Assembly: GCA_036937835.1 (NCBI GenBank)
Contig: CM072870.1
Coordinates: 22,208,001-22,272,000 of the forward strand
Direction: 5' to 3'
Length of the DNA: 64,000 nucleotides
Source: Pampus argenteus
Taxonomy: Eukaryota; Chordata; Actinopteri; Scombriformes; Stromateidae
Part shown: positions 1 to 13,440 of the stretch, piece by piece
Layout: each line of letters starts with the position of its first letter
Position numbering within the stretch: position 1 is the first letter of the stretch
Made by a program: the position numbers and the translations under genes
Notes under the pieces: model-generated
What the model was told of the DNA's origin: nothing
Databases searched by the model: none
The model's input: only the letters and a program-made list of their open reading frames with translations

Positions 1-32
<32 letters not shown>

Positions 33-873
33 CCGCGGCTCTGCTTTCTCTCTCACCTCTGCTGTCCAGCCGCTGACACACTCCAGAGCACCAGCGGCTG
101 CCTTTCATGTGGTTCACAGCTTAATAGGTCTCACTGATAATTTCAATGAAACACTTCCTTTGCCCTACTACACAGCCCGGCTGTAATCTACATCTAATTA
201 CGTTGATCTGAGGTCTGGCAGCGATCACACACTGACTGGGAGCTGACCACACCTGTCAGTAATTCATGAATTCATTGGTTAGTTAATCGCTAATGTCAAA
301 CCTGACTGAGACGTCAGGAGAAGGAGATGGTTGTTGAGCGCATGAGGCTCAAAGAAACTCTAAAACTACTACTCTACAAGGTCAAAACGCTCGTTTGTAT
401 AGAAATATAAATGATATGAATGTAAATATTGTGGTCTTTGAATCTCTTAACTTTGCTGATCTGGTGAATGAAATTAATTTTAATGACTTGTTGAAGTATA
501 ATTTAAATATTGCCTCCGATCTGCATATGAAACCGGTTCCATTTAGCTTTTCACATTTCTCCCTTTGTAGATTCACGTATAGAGTTTTCTATATATTTGT
601 GTGAACTGACCCTTTAAATGTTACATGTAGCAGCTATTAAGTGAATATCTCAGTGTGAATATCACAATAGATCCTTCCTGTGAGCTAAGTATGAAGTTTT
701 GGTCCTCCCACTGGCATTTCTGCAAACATTGGGTTACTACAGTATTACTACAGTGTTACTACAGTATTACTACAGTATTACTACAGTATTACTACGCTAT
801 TACTACAGTATTACTACATTGCCTAGTAAAAAAAAGCACAACTTTGAAGTGACGGTAGTGAAATGTTTCTCAC
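1..873 (-). other. kifap3: kifap3 intron sequence, continuing out of the window
   Basis: No coding exon was found. It holds a (GT)n tract at 1-32, a fragment ending in a CCCTTTAA-type repeat terminus near 600-617, and an 11-bp tandem repeat at 734-817. Confidence 0.7.
734..817. repeat. 11-bp tandem repeat, about 7.6 units
   Basis: Unit TTACTACAGTA repeated head to tail; two units carry a substitution (CAGTG, CGCTA). Intronic, next to kifap3 exon 17. Confidence 0.95.
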
Positions 874-959
874 AGCAATGATGTCCAGCGTGTTGTCACA
901 GACTTTGCGGATCTCGGCGTTGTTGTCGTGCATCAGGTCGATGAGATAATCCGGGGCTT
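874..959 (-). CDS. kifap3: kifap3 coding exon 17 (residues 634-662), last exon in window
   Basis: Encodes APDYLIDLMHDNNAEIRKVC...NTLDIIA; the family continues with an EYDEEW-like acidic segment that is absent here. Acceptor CCCAG, donor GTGAGA at 873. Confidence 0.96.
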
Positions 960-3900
960 CTGGGATTAAGACTCAAGGAAAAACAACAGCTGCTTTCACG
1001 TCAGAATAACTCTTACCGTCCGCAAAAAATCGAACAAATGTTTAGAAAAGGCTCAGTGATCCTAAAACATCTGGTCAAAAAGTGCATTTTGTTGGGGACT
1101 ATTTTTTAGTGGCGGATGAATCCACATTTGGTGCTGTAGAGAGTATTTATGGTAACAGGAGTGTGTGGGAATCAAGGGTTGCTATGGAGATGCATGATGG
1201 AAAATAAACAGTGATGAAAGATACTTATAAAATAACTATGTGCACGTGTCACCGTGACTGTGATGAAAAGATGAAAGACCACATTGGGAAGGACATCTGC
1301 GATACTTAATAAACTTAATAATAATAATAATAATGAAATAATAAATAGAAGGATACGCGTGTCTTTGGTGATGACGTCCCTCGTAGCTTTGTGAAGCACC
1401 ATCTGGTAGAAGACGTAGACAATCTGACACACAAACTCATCGTCCTCCTGCTGGACTGAGGTGGAAACAATATTAATTAGTTAATATTTGAATATTTAAA
1501 CACTAATCCTTCATAACCGTGTTTAAGACGCCCCGGACGGCAGGATGTTGGTTACTTACCTCTAAGCAGCTCAATGAGAGCAGGAATGATGCCAGACTTG
1601 GCCAACATGGCTGCACACGAGTCATCCATGGACACGGTGCCGATCATGATCACCACCTCCAGGATGAGGTCATCCTCAGCAGAGCCTGACGAAGGGAACA
1701 AAAAGTCAATAACAACACAGATAAACAAACTAAAAGGCTGCAAATGACTTTCAATTGTCCTTTGATGAAGACAGAAAGGGAAGAGGGCGGGTGAGCAGGT
1801 CAGTGGCCCTGAAAGGTAAGAGATGAGGCCCAGATCTTAATGAGGGCGCTCTGTCCTCACATCATCATGTCTGGTGACGCCTAACTGATAGTGTGATTTA
1901 GGGAGAGCAGTTAGAGGTTAAGACAGGGCATGGGAGAGACCTGGCCTCTGTGTTTAAAAGGGCGATAGATGAGAGAAATGTGGCCGTTTTATCCTGCTGG
2001 GATGCATGTACGGATGCACAAATAACCGAGAAAACACTCTCAGAAAGACGTTTATGTAATCCAGGATGCACACCTGGTTTGAGTCGGTCCTTCAGGTACG
2101 GCACCAGGTTGTACTCTTGGAGCAGCAGGGCCCAGTCCAGGTCGGGGATGGTCAGATTGGCCAACGTGCCCAAACACTCGATGACAAACTCTTCAGATTC
2201 CTCCTCAGTGATCTGAGCGGCCAGGTCTCCAACATGATCCTACCAGCACGGAGATTGGAGATGTATGAAAGGAGGCTTGTTTACTTTCTGTTTGTTCCTG
2301 CATTGATATTTAAATAAACATTTAAATACTGACCAAAAAGAGGCTCTTGGTGGGTCCGCTGTGCTGAGAAAGATTCCTGATCATCTTCATCACCAGAACG
2401 TCCTTCAGCTTCACCGCCCGCTTCATCAGCATCTTCAGACCGTTGCCTACGACAACAGAAAGAAGACAGAAGGGAGAGACGAAAACGAGCATTTTAGAAG
2501 TAGAAAAAGGACAGGAATGAAATGTTTCTATAATAATAATAATAATCTTTTCTCTGGAGCTCGTACCTTCACAGATGAGGTGAGCGTTACTCTTATTCGC
2601 AGCCAGGTTGATGCAGAGTGAGATGAGCTCAACATCCATCTTTTCCTCCCCGCAGTCAAACACCAGCTTCATCAGCTGATTTCAAAATGACATTAAATCA
2701 ACAGCAAACTAAACATTTGAGGATGTAATCCACCAACATACCGACATACACGCTACAGTATGTCCCAGGAGATGATTCAACACACACATGTGATAACACA
2801 AATATGAACAAACACAACTCGACATCATGTCGGTTAGAAAACTGAAACTCTGATTTAGTTCATGAATAAAAAAAAGATTTATAAAGTTTGACTTTCAACT
2901 GAGTGTAAAAGGAAAGATGGTGAAAAATAAAAAGAATGATTTAACAGTGAAGCCGAGTGTGTGTTTGTGGGTTTGAAAGAGTGTGTTAGAGATAAAAGAA
3001 GGAAAGTGTAACTCCTCAACCTCCCAAACACCCTCCTCCTCCTCCTCCTCCTCCTCCCTCGTTCTGTCCGTCCGTCTCTCCTGCGCTGATTTAACATTAA
3101 ACAGGAAAGGCTTTGAGCTGGGGGGTGAGGGAGTGGATGGAGGGGAGGGAGGGAGGGGGGTGAGGTGCACTGCTTCCCTGTGAGGAGTCAGGAATCAGAG
3201 AGAGAAAGGCTGGGCCGGGCCTGGCTTAGGTATCACATACCAGGGGCCCCGGACCCCAAATCAGCCACGTCTAGACTCTCTGGCACCTGCCTCTGCTTAT
3301 TTACCACAGACAGCCACCGGAGGCCCAGTCAGGGCAGCAGTCTGACCAACACAGGCAACCTCCACCTCCACCTCCACCTCTGTTCCTCACCTCCCCTCAC
3401 TCACTGACTGACATCCCTGCTCTGAAAGCCCACATCCAGCACCAAACGGTGACCCCATTAAAAGCCGGAGAAGGGGGAAAAGAGGCAGGTCAGTCGCTGC
3501 CCTGGGAAAGTGATAAAAGAGACGTCTTAAAAAGTACCAGATAGGTGAGAGAGGATAAAAGGTGGGAAACGGGGTGAAACCGTTGTTGTTTTTTTAAGAC
3601 AACAGATGGAGGGACATGTAGACGGAGTTTGAGACTACGTCCGCATTACGTCATTTAAATGTGGAAACACTTTTTACACGTCAGCATTTCCAGGTCGTGT
3701 TTGTGTCCACATTCAAACTCAGTTTCATCTCTTCTTTTGCTCGTTTTTATGTTGGCAACAACAACAACACAGCTAACATGTGCTGACGTGAGATTATTCT
3801 GCTGCGCGCCGCGTGATTTATGTTTTTAATAAACGCGCACACACACACACACACACACGCTTTTTGTTACTCTCATTGATGTATTTTTCTGTTGTCAAAC

Positions 3901-6629
3901 GGCTGAATGAGTATAAAAACTGTCAGCTTGATTGCAGCTCTTTAAACGTTACCAGGTGAAACAGTAACAACACCTGTAATCTGTGATCGGATATATTGAC
4001 GCTTGAAATAAATGATCAAAGCGGCAGTAAAACACGAATCGTTTTCGATATATAAAACACTAAATTGTCACATTTTATTTATCGTTTTAAACTTCTCTTA
4101 TATCTTCTGACAGTCAGATCTGAGGCCAGTTGTTATTTTAACACTTTGATCGCTGCTCCTTCTTGTTGTTTCTTTATTATTTCTGATACTTTTACTCGTT
4201 TCTTACTTTAGTAATAAAACTCAGAGAGAAATATGCATTTGATTCCTTGAGGCTTAATGTGGATGTACTCTGAGCAAGAGATAGATGGAGGACATCAGAG
4301 GGATGGAGGCAGAGGAGAGTGAGCGGGCCTCGAGGGTGGGGTCAAAGGTCACATCCTGGTCACGCTGCGAGCCAGCGTCCTCTCCGCCTGAGGTTCAGAT
4401 CTGCTGCTGACGTGACCTTCTGAACAAACAGCCCGCTCTCCTGGCCACATCTGGCCGGTATTTACACCCGATCTCAACAAACAAACACAACACACATTTT
4501 GCTAATCGCCGCCGACGAGAGGAGCAACTGACCGGGTCAACTCGATCAGGACGGAGGAGCTCAACTCAAACAACGCTGCGATCCAAAGCTGAATTTTCAA
4601 GCCTCACTTTCATTTTTTTTTGGACAAACAATTCTTTTTATGAACACACACACAAAAAAAGGGTGAAATGTTGGGAGGAAAAAAGTGAGTTGTCATCAGA
4701 GCGAGAGGGAAGACTGAGCAGCGGCCCTCCGGTGGGTTTTGCTTCCAGATGTGGCGTGCTTCCCTCCCTCTCGCTCTGTTTCTCATGCATTAATTCCCCC
4801 GGTGCCGTTAGCTGCCGATGCTAATGTGTCTGTCTTGGTCTGCTGGCGGCGTACATTAGCCAGCCTTACCTGCGGTATGCAGTCTGTGTCTGCAAACATG
4901 GACTTGAATCTGTCGTCCATGCTGATGTGGTACAGAATGCACATGCTGAGCTGTCTCTGGCCCTCGTCAGCTGCAACGTAAACAGAGGAGGAGGAGGGAA
5001 GTCAATGGATGAATGACTGGTTGTGCTGCAACGCTCTGCAGGATGCCAATGACCACATCTAGAGGAGCTGCGTGTTTTTTGAAAATATTAATGGGCTGAA
5101 TGGCCTTTTTAACAGCGATTCCATTCGGAGGTCAATTGGCAGCAGCAGTCGACTGCACTTTCTCAGTTTGTCGTGTTCCCTGAGCAAAAAAACAATATTT
5201 AAAAGGATAAATGCGGAGCTGCACCAGGCAAATGAATGGAAAAGGCTGCTTAAAGGGGCAGTTCCACCAAATTACAAAACATGTACAGAACGCACTGGAG
5301 ACTGCTTTCATTGGGACAAATTTAGAAAGACGTCTGTCCTCAGCAGCAGGGACATTTTCATATATTCCACTTTTTCCACCAGCTAGTCTCTACAGAACAA
5401 CCAGAACCAGAACAATTATCCAGAACAGGCCGACAGCCTCTGAGGGGGACTGCAGAGTTTGGTGGTAATACTTTGTGGGCGACTTCGTCCCCTCCAGACA
5501 TGTTTTAAGACATATAAAAAATACCAGAAATAATCATTTGTGTCTGACATTGTTTTTTACACACAAAAGTTAAATTACTTTGTTGAAATAAAACCTCATC
5601 CTTCACTCTCACTATGAATATGCAAATATCAAACGTTTATCTGGTTGTGATGTTACACCCTACAAACGTTAAACTGAGATTTAAAATGAGCACAACGTTC
5701 ATCGTTCAGCAGACGAATGTAGAAACAAACTCTGCACATGCAAATAAAAAGAAAGAAGACACTTTTGTCAGCGGACTGGGACTTTAAAATTAGTTCGTTT
5801 TAATTAGTGCATTTTTTTTTTAATGAGCTGCACAAGCGTCATTTACCTTCATTACACTCGGGTGCAGACAGAAATCTATAAACCTGGACACATAAAACCA
5901 AATACTGGTCAGATACACTAGTGGAAATATGTTTTTTATATATATATATAATTTTAGTGACCCCGCCCTTTAAGATTAGACCGAAACAGCAAACCATGAG
6001 CACATTCCCTCTTCTATCAGTGCAGTTATTGCATACTTATCAAGCCTCCGCAGCAGCAGAAAGGAGATAAAGACAGAATGGATTGAGTGTTAGACTGTCA
6101 GTGAGCCCAGGACCTTTATGAGTTTGACCTTTGACCAGAGCTGGGGGGCTGGAGGCCTGCAGGAGGAGCCAGCCAGAGAGAATTAATAGAGTTCAGACCA
6201 GAGTTTGACCCAGGGACTTTTCATTAAGAGAAGTGTTAAGAGAGGGGCTCTTCACTGGACCAGAACCACTGACAGACCTCCTGTGATGCCCACTGGCCTC
6301 CAAAGCCCCAACATGGTCCAGTTAAAACTGGTCCCAGCCATGTTCGGTCACTGGCCGTACAGGGAGCCTTATCACTGGGTATTAGATCCAGATGTGCTCA
6401 GTGAACCCCTGGCATCACGGGAGGGAGAGAGAGGGCCGAGTGGAGACGGCTTCCAGCTTTAATTGGGAAAACAGGAGGAAGCATCAATTTTACTGCCTTT
6501 AATAAGTTAAAGCTACGCTGCTCGCTGCTCTGGCCCTTCCAGCGCAGCCAGCGATTGGCCGGAACATGTGCTTCTCATTAGCGATCCTTTACCTCAACCA
6601 GTACCTTAAAATGCACATGGAAACAACCG

Positions 6630-6674
<45 letters not shown>

Positions 6675-9600
6675 GCAATAAGCTCCCCCAGACCCAGCGA
6701 ACTCCTTCACTTTTCTGGTAGGAACATGGAGGATCCTTTATGAGCGAAGAGAGAGATCCCATTAAATGTTCAAAACGCCAGTCGGGTTGGTGCAAAAGAG
6801 AAAGAAAAAAAATTAAAAAATAGAAGAGGTGAAGGGGAGCTGTTAAGAATTAACTAGACTGTTCAGGGGCAGTTAGTGGGAGAGCTAAACTCCAATTACA
6901 CCCCAGCCTGATTTAAAACGGCCTAACCTTCGTAAAATTACACCCGCACACATTTAGAGGCGTCTGGGCTCGGTTTGTGGACAGCGCTGCTCCGTTGTTA
7001 TTGCATTTTCTGCATAAATAAGCAAGCTGGGTTTGGAATTCAGAGACATCACACGCCGCAAAACAGAGTAATAAGAGTAAAAGGCTCCTAAAAAGATCCC
7101 CACCCCCACGCCGGTCCACTAATATGTCTTCGCTGCATCATGGAACAGAAAGACGGAGCTAACGATGACTTCTACAACCAAGAGTCGAAAACCGAAATTG
7201 ATTCACGTCGAAGGACAAAGAAGAGAGAAAAGCTCCATCATCTATTAATCCATCACTTATGATTATAATTAAAAAAGGATGAGAAGAACGGTTTTTAATT
7301 ACTTAAATCAAACTTTTTTTTTTTTTTTTTATCAGATGACGTCTGTTGATCAATTAACTGATGAGCCGTAAAGAAATGAAGACGCAGCTCTGAGTTCAGG
7401 CGTCGGTGGGATGGATCGAGTGGGAGCTGACAAGTCGAGGCTCCCTCCACTTTCATCGTATCATTAAAAGGTCACGACCTGAGGTCAGGTCTGGATGGCG
7501 AGAGAGTGGCGGCCTCCGCCTCCTCCGCCTCCTCGCTGTCTTCTTTCTGTGGAGATAAGACGATGAGAGTCCTCGCTCAGAGAGCCTCAGAGAGTCGGCA
7601 GTGAAAGCGGATGATTAATGACGCCTCCGCTCGCATACAGAGCACATTACATACGCGCGCAAACACACAAACACGGGCCAACTCAACAGTGTCAGACCTG
7701 TGAGCAGGCGTGATATTTCAGTGTTAACTTATATGTGTGCCTTGCTTCCTGAGTGAGCGACCCCCGCCCGTCCGCCACTTCCCAAAAAACAGCCCTGCCT
7801 AAATCTCTGAAGACTCCATCACCTCTCCGGCCGGCTCCTATGAAAACATTTGTGCAGAGGCTCTGGCATGTTGTTCTAACAAATATATTATATCAATTAT
7901 GCGCCGTTACCCGAGCTTCCCCCCTGAGAGGCTTCAAAAGGCCCGTCGGATGCTTCTGACCGTGTCACGCGACCCCGCGGATGAAGACGACGCAACAATC
8001 ACACGCTCTGCAGCTTTCAGGAAGTCACTTCTCTAATGCTCACCAGAGGCAGGCGCACCTGCACATACGCCTCGGTAACGACCAATCAGAGGCTCCGCTG
8101 ACATGTGTCTGTTTGTGTCAGTAACAACCTGGAACAGATGCACTGGAATAACACACAGGACAGCCCCAGTTATAAAACACAAACACAAACACAGTCGGAG
8201 CATTAGCGCCCGGTCAGAAGGGATTGATTAGTCGGATTGATTACCGAGCAGCGAGGAGAGTTTTGGGATGAGGCCGGCCTGGACCATCTGGCTGCGCAGG
8301 GCCGCGTCGAAGGAAAGGTTGAGCAGGAGACGTGACGTGGTGATCAGGAGCTCCTCGTGCTGGCAGGGAAACAGCCGTGCTAACTTCTCCACGGCAACCG
8401 CTTCAGCCTGAGGACAACACACACACACACATGACTTCATCATTTAACTGTACAGAAACACGGAGCCAGATATGAATATGTAACTGTGTGTTTGTCTTGG
8501 TATCGTTTGGCATTTCTTCAAGTCTTAATCACTTTTCAAATATAATTTTTATTAGAAGGTTAAACAATCTTTGATCAGAGATGCTCCACCGTCCGTCCGT
8601 CTGTTATTCAGTGTCACCATCAGCCAATAGGACGGCAGCATTTCTGCTGTATGCAAATATGTTTAAAATTATGGTATTTAAATAAGTTATCCAAGAGATA
8701 AAAACAAACACTCTTGGAAGGAAAGATTTAGCAGGAAAAAACAAACAAACATGTCATTTAATTTCAGCTCGACTTAATAAAGTTTAACTGGAATCTCTAA
8801 AATCCATTTTAAAGATGTATGAACAATATATAAACTGATTTATTTATATACATTATAAAAAATATTAGATTTATTTTTAGAATATGACATTCAGCCTGAG
8901 AAGAAAACTTACTTTTTTTTACATGTGCCAAAAAAAACCCAACAACATTTACCTTCTTTTTAGTTGATTACATTATCTGACAGTTTAAATCTGTTTTTTT
9001 AAAGAGTACATTTTAAAAACATAAAGTTTTACTAACTAATAAACTTCTGCATAAAACCCTCCAATCATCTGCCTTTTTCTTTTTTATTTATTTATTTATG
9101 TTTTAAACCCTGACATGCATCTTGGAGCAGGTTCACACAGCCTGCAGGCAGGTGGAGGTGTTGAGCTGATGACACCAGCTGCGGCTGAATCTCCGCGCTT
9201 TTCGGGCCTCCGTCTCCGCCCGCTGTGTCACGGTGACTGTCACGGTGACACGGCCGTGTGCCAATCACATGTCCACATGTCTGCTTCCTTCTCCTGTGGT
9301 CTCCCCACAGCCAGACATCACGGTGACGCAACCTGCTCCCAGTTAAAAACTAAAACTCGCTGCTACTGTGCGCCAAACCAGCTCCAGTCACACCATCACG
9401 AACCAGACCTCGAGCAGCGTAATCAGCTGCAGCCTGTGTCAATTACCACTGACATCCTCCTTCCATTAGTGACAGCAGCAGGAGAAGAAACACATCAGTC
9501 TACGTCCAAGTCTTATCTGATTTGGACAAAGTCAAAACAACTTTTTCTGTGTAAATAAAAACCTTATGACATACTGTATCCTTCTGATTCTTTCAATCAA

Positions 9601-11947
9601 TTAACCATCCAGGTCCGTTAATAGCAGCATTTTCTCCGTGTGTAAACTGATACACTCGGAGTCACAGTGTTGAAACCGCGACTCTCCCGCTGGACACATG
9701 CTCGAGTGAGTCTTAAAAAACCCCCCGAAGCGTTTCTTTAATCTGAATCAAAGATACACTGAAGGGGAAACACGGAGATAAAACCAGTTCCTAACAGGGT
9801 CTGGCTTTGATAAAGACCCACAAACTGTGTGAGATTGGAACCAGGTGGAGCTGGATTAGAGAAAGTTGATGTTCCCGTACGAGCGCTGTGGGACACGTGG
9901 ACAGAAGCAGACCCTCTATTTAATTTATTTATTTATTTTATTTTAAATTGATATTTAATAAGCGCGGTTTCAACTGGCAGCTATTTGTCAAAATGACCCG
10001 ACGACTGATTTACTGAACAAAGAAAGAATAAAAAAACCCAAAACGTTACTTTTAAAACTTTGACTAATTGAGCTTCAAAGTAAAAGTTCAATAATGTGAT
10101 TGATTCTATTGGTAGAAACTATGGAAATGTATGTTGCTATAGTTTAAAATCATGCTTTGATATTTACACGCTTCACTGCAGGATTATTATTTTATTTTGC
10201 TAAATAAAATCATTATTATTTTGATCAATGATGCGTCTGTTCGACACAGAATCACTGGAACATGAGTTTAAAAAAACAACAACCTCGCATTGTTTACACT
10301 AAATGGCCAAAACTATGTGGACACCCCGACACCCGGCTCCTCCGCTCTCACCATGTCGTTCTTGTTCTCCAGGAAGATGGAGAGCTTTTTGAGGAAGGAG
10401 ACGACCACCAGCAGCAGCTCCTCGTCCTGCCGGTCCAGGAGCTTCACCAGCATGTGGACAATGTTTTTGTTCCTCATCTTCAGCTCCGTGCGGGTGTCTT
10501 CAGCCAGGTTCAGCAGCAGACACAGACACACTGCAGGGGCACAGACGGCACACACAGCGGCACTTAGTGAGGAAATGATCGCCAAACACATTTTTATTTA
10601 TGTTGATCTACTTTATGAACATTGTCCATTTAAACTAGGAAAATAAATATGATCAAATATACTTTACTGCATGCTTACAGTAGGAAACATCTTACATCTC
10701 ATGGGTATAACATATTAGCCGCTGAATAAACCCTCACGATATTTATTAAATATGCCGTTTATACAGAAACCTGTTCGTGTAGTTTTGCATTTTACCATCT
10801 AAACAGACCAAAAATAGAAAGAAAAATGAGATTTACGTCCTTTTGCAGTAAAATGTTTGCACCTCTGAGAAGCTGCTCCTGCTTGTTCAGAAGACTCTGG
10901 TACTTTCGGAAAGATTTTTCATGTTCTTTCTTCATATTTTGGTTCTCGGCGCTTTCTTCATGTGAAATCAGTCAAGGAAGAAAGCCGACCGTGTAACAGT
11001 ATAACTTACATACTCATTTATTTAGCACGAGCTGGAGTTTAGTGTGATGACTGAAAGGATATAGGCCTTCTTCTTTTTCTGCAGCTCGTCTTGCCAGAGG
11101 TCATACCTCTTCAGCTCATGTTCGATGATATTCATGCAAAGGGCCCCAATCTTGAAATGTGTGACCAGGCCGTGGAACTGGGAGAAGCTGGTGGGGGAGG
11201 TGGAGGAGGTGGAGGGAAGTGGAGGGAGGTGGAGGAGGTGGAGGGAGAAAGAGAAAAGTGGATTTTTAAAACTGAATATTTGAGATTCCAGCTGGGAGCT
11301 GTCATTAAATGACCCGATCCGTCACCCCTGAAGTAGTTTACAAAGTAAACCGTCAAAGTCAAAACACATTGAGTCAAACAGTTCGTCCCGGTCCGACTCA
11401 TAATCAGCCCAACGTGAACCGTTTCACAATCCAAACAGCATAACGCGGAGATGGAGACGAGCCAAGAATGACGATCAGTTTTCAGACGGACACGTCCTCT
11501 CGCAGCCTAAATCAGCTCTGACAGACGTTTATGTGTTATTGGAGCGAGGGGCTAATTTTAGTGTTTCCGAACCGCCCGGTTGGAGAGTGAAACTTCAGCG
11601 TGGAGGTACGCTGCCAACGGTGGAGGACTACTGTAAGGACGGGCGGAGACGACAAGTTCAAACATGTAGAAACACGGGACGCTTTAAATTTAAAATGTAT
11701 AACTGACTCATTTTTTTTTTTATTTAAATCTGGAACTATGTGATCCAATTAATCTGCAAATATAGAAAAGAGCATAAAATAAAATAAAGTGTTTATTCAT
11801 GTTTAGTATCTTTTATTTATCTGGAGTGTTTCTGCTCGTTTACCTGGAGAAGCAGAAGAAGATGTAGATGATGGTTGTCGCCAGGTCCACGCTCTGCTTC
11901 CAGTCCTCCCTCAGGACTCTGGCCAGGGCTCCGAGTGCCGTCTCTGA

Positions 11948-11992
<45 letters not shown>

Positions 11993-13372
11993 CACGTCTA
12001 TAATATGTCAGAATACAAAAAAAAAAGGAGGCAAGATGAGAATGAAAGTCTGCAGATGAGGGAGAAGGAAGGAAGGAAAAGTGCAGCTGGAGGTTAATTT
12101 AAGGGGGTCGTATTTTGAGCTATGGGTGCTCCTCAGCGTAAAGACGTCGGTCTCTGGGTTCGTCTCCTCTTTCCTCGCTGACCCCAGGCCTCTGGGTTCT
12201 CACGAACGCTCGGCTCTTATCAACATCGGACCGGTTGATGCGTCGCGACAGACAGAGTGAGCCGACGATGCGTTACGACAGAAACAAATGAAGCCGTGCC
12301 GTCTCCACGGCGACTGCAGAGGACGATGGCGCCGCGCTGTCGTAGGAAGAAAACAGCCTGGTTGTCAACGGGAGCCGAACCGGAGCCACGGAGCCATCTT
12401 TTCAATTAAATTAAGGTTTGTTTCCAGAAAGCTACGTTGTTGGATTTCTGTTGTGTTCCTGTATTTCTGCACACACACACACACACACACACGGATACAA
12501 AAAGAGGAAATGTTCGGGGTCGTTGGCGTCAGGTACCGTTCTGGATGAGCTCCTCCAGGTTGTCCGGGTTACGAGCCAGTTGGAAGATGAGTGTGGCTCC
12601 TCTGATTTTATCCTGGATGTCTTCATACAGCAGCTCCACATACTCGTCAATGCTGCCGATGCTGGCCTCCTCGTTCAGCTGGAGGATGCACACACACACA
12701 TATTATATATGATTATACTGTATGCTGTATACTGTACAGTATAAAGTCTGTGAGTTCTTACCTCCACTCCCGCGTACGCTGAGAAGTCTCGAGGTGAGAT
12801 GCGTTTCCTGTCTTGATTGTCTGTGTGAAAGTACAACAAACAAACAAACAAACAAACAAACCAATAAAAGGACTTGTTGTCTTTATTAAAGCGGTCGTGG
12901 TGAATCGTTCAGTACCGTTGGACTCTTTGCGGTTTTGCAGGTAGAAGAGCAGCTGCTCCACCTCGCGGAGTTTAGACGAGTGAATCAGACGACATTCCTG
13001 CACCACCTTACGAGCCAAAGAAGACGTGTCGGTGTTGGCGTTCAGGCTCTTCAGGCGAATGCTGGAGGAAGAAGAAACAAAAAAAACATCAAAATTACAG
13101 CTTAACACTGAAACATTAAGCACCGAGTTGCACATATAATACACATAATCTGAGATTTTGTGCATCATGCTATCATAATGATTAATAAATAATAATAATT
13201 GTGTATTTTGGAGACAGGATGTTATTCTGACATCTTCTGACACTCTTTGCGTTCTCCGACCACGGGCTCCCCCAGCTCTCCCAGGATAGTCGCCTCCACC
13301 TCGTACTGAACCACGAGGGCTTTCTCAGTCGGGTGGACGTCCAGACTGCAACCCTTCACCCTCCTGTTGGAC

Positions 13373-13440
<68 letters not shown>

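Larger units (their letters stand above)
8408..10351 (-). other. kifap3: kifap3 intron 9, non-coding
   Basis: Mostly AT-rich. It contains a 27-bp near-palindrome at 9225-9251 and a repeat fragment at 10297-10335. Open frames near 9115-9558 show no family resemblance. Confidence 0.6.

Noticed and set aside
734..817. CRISPR-like array
   Set aside because: 11-bp units with no spacers in eukaryotic intron DNA; a simple tandem repeat.
9115..9558. 147-codon plus-strand frame inside kifap3 intron 9
   Set aside because: No family resemblance, His/Gln-rich, antisense to an intron.
11041..11063. Read-through of kifap3 exon 7 to a GT after ...AYILS
   Set aside because: It would insert residues absent from the family and break the phase with exon 8; the AT-AC splice explains the frame exactly.
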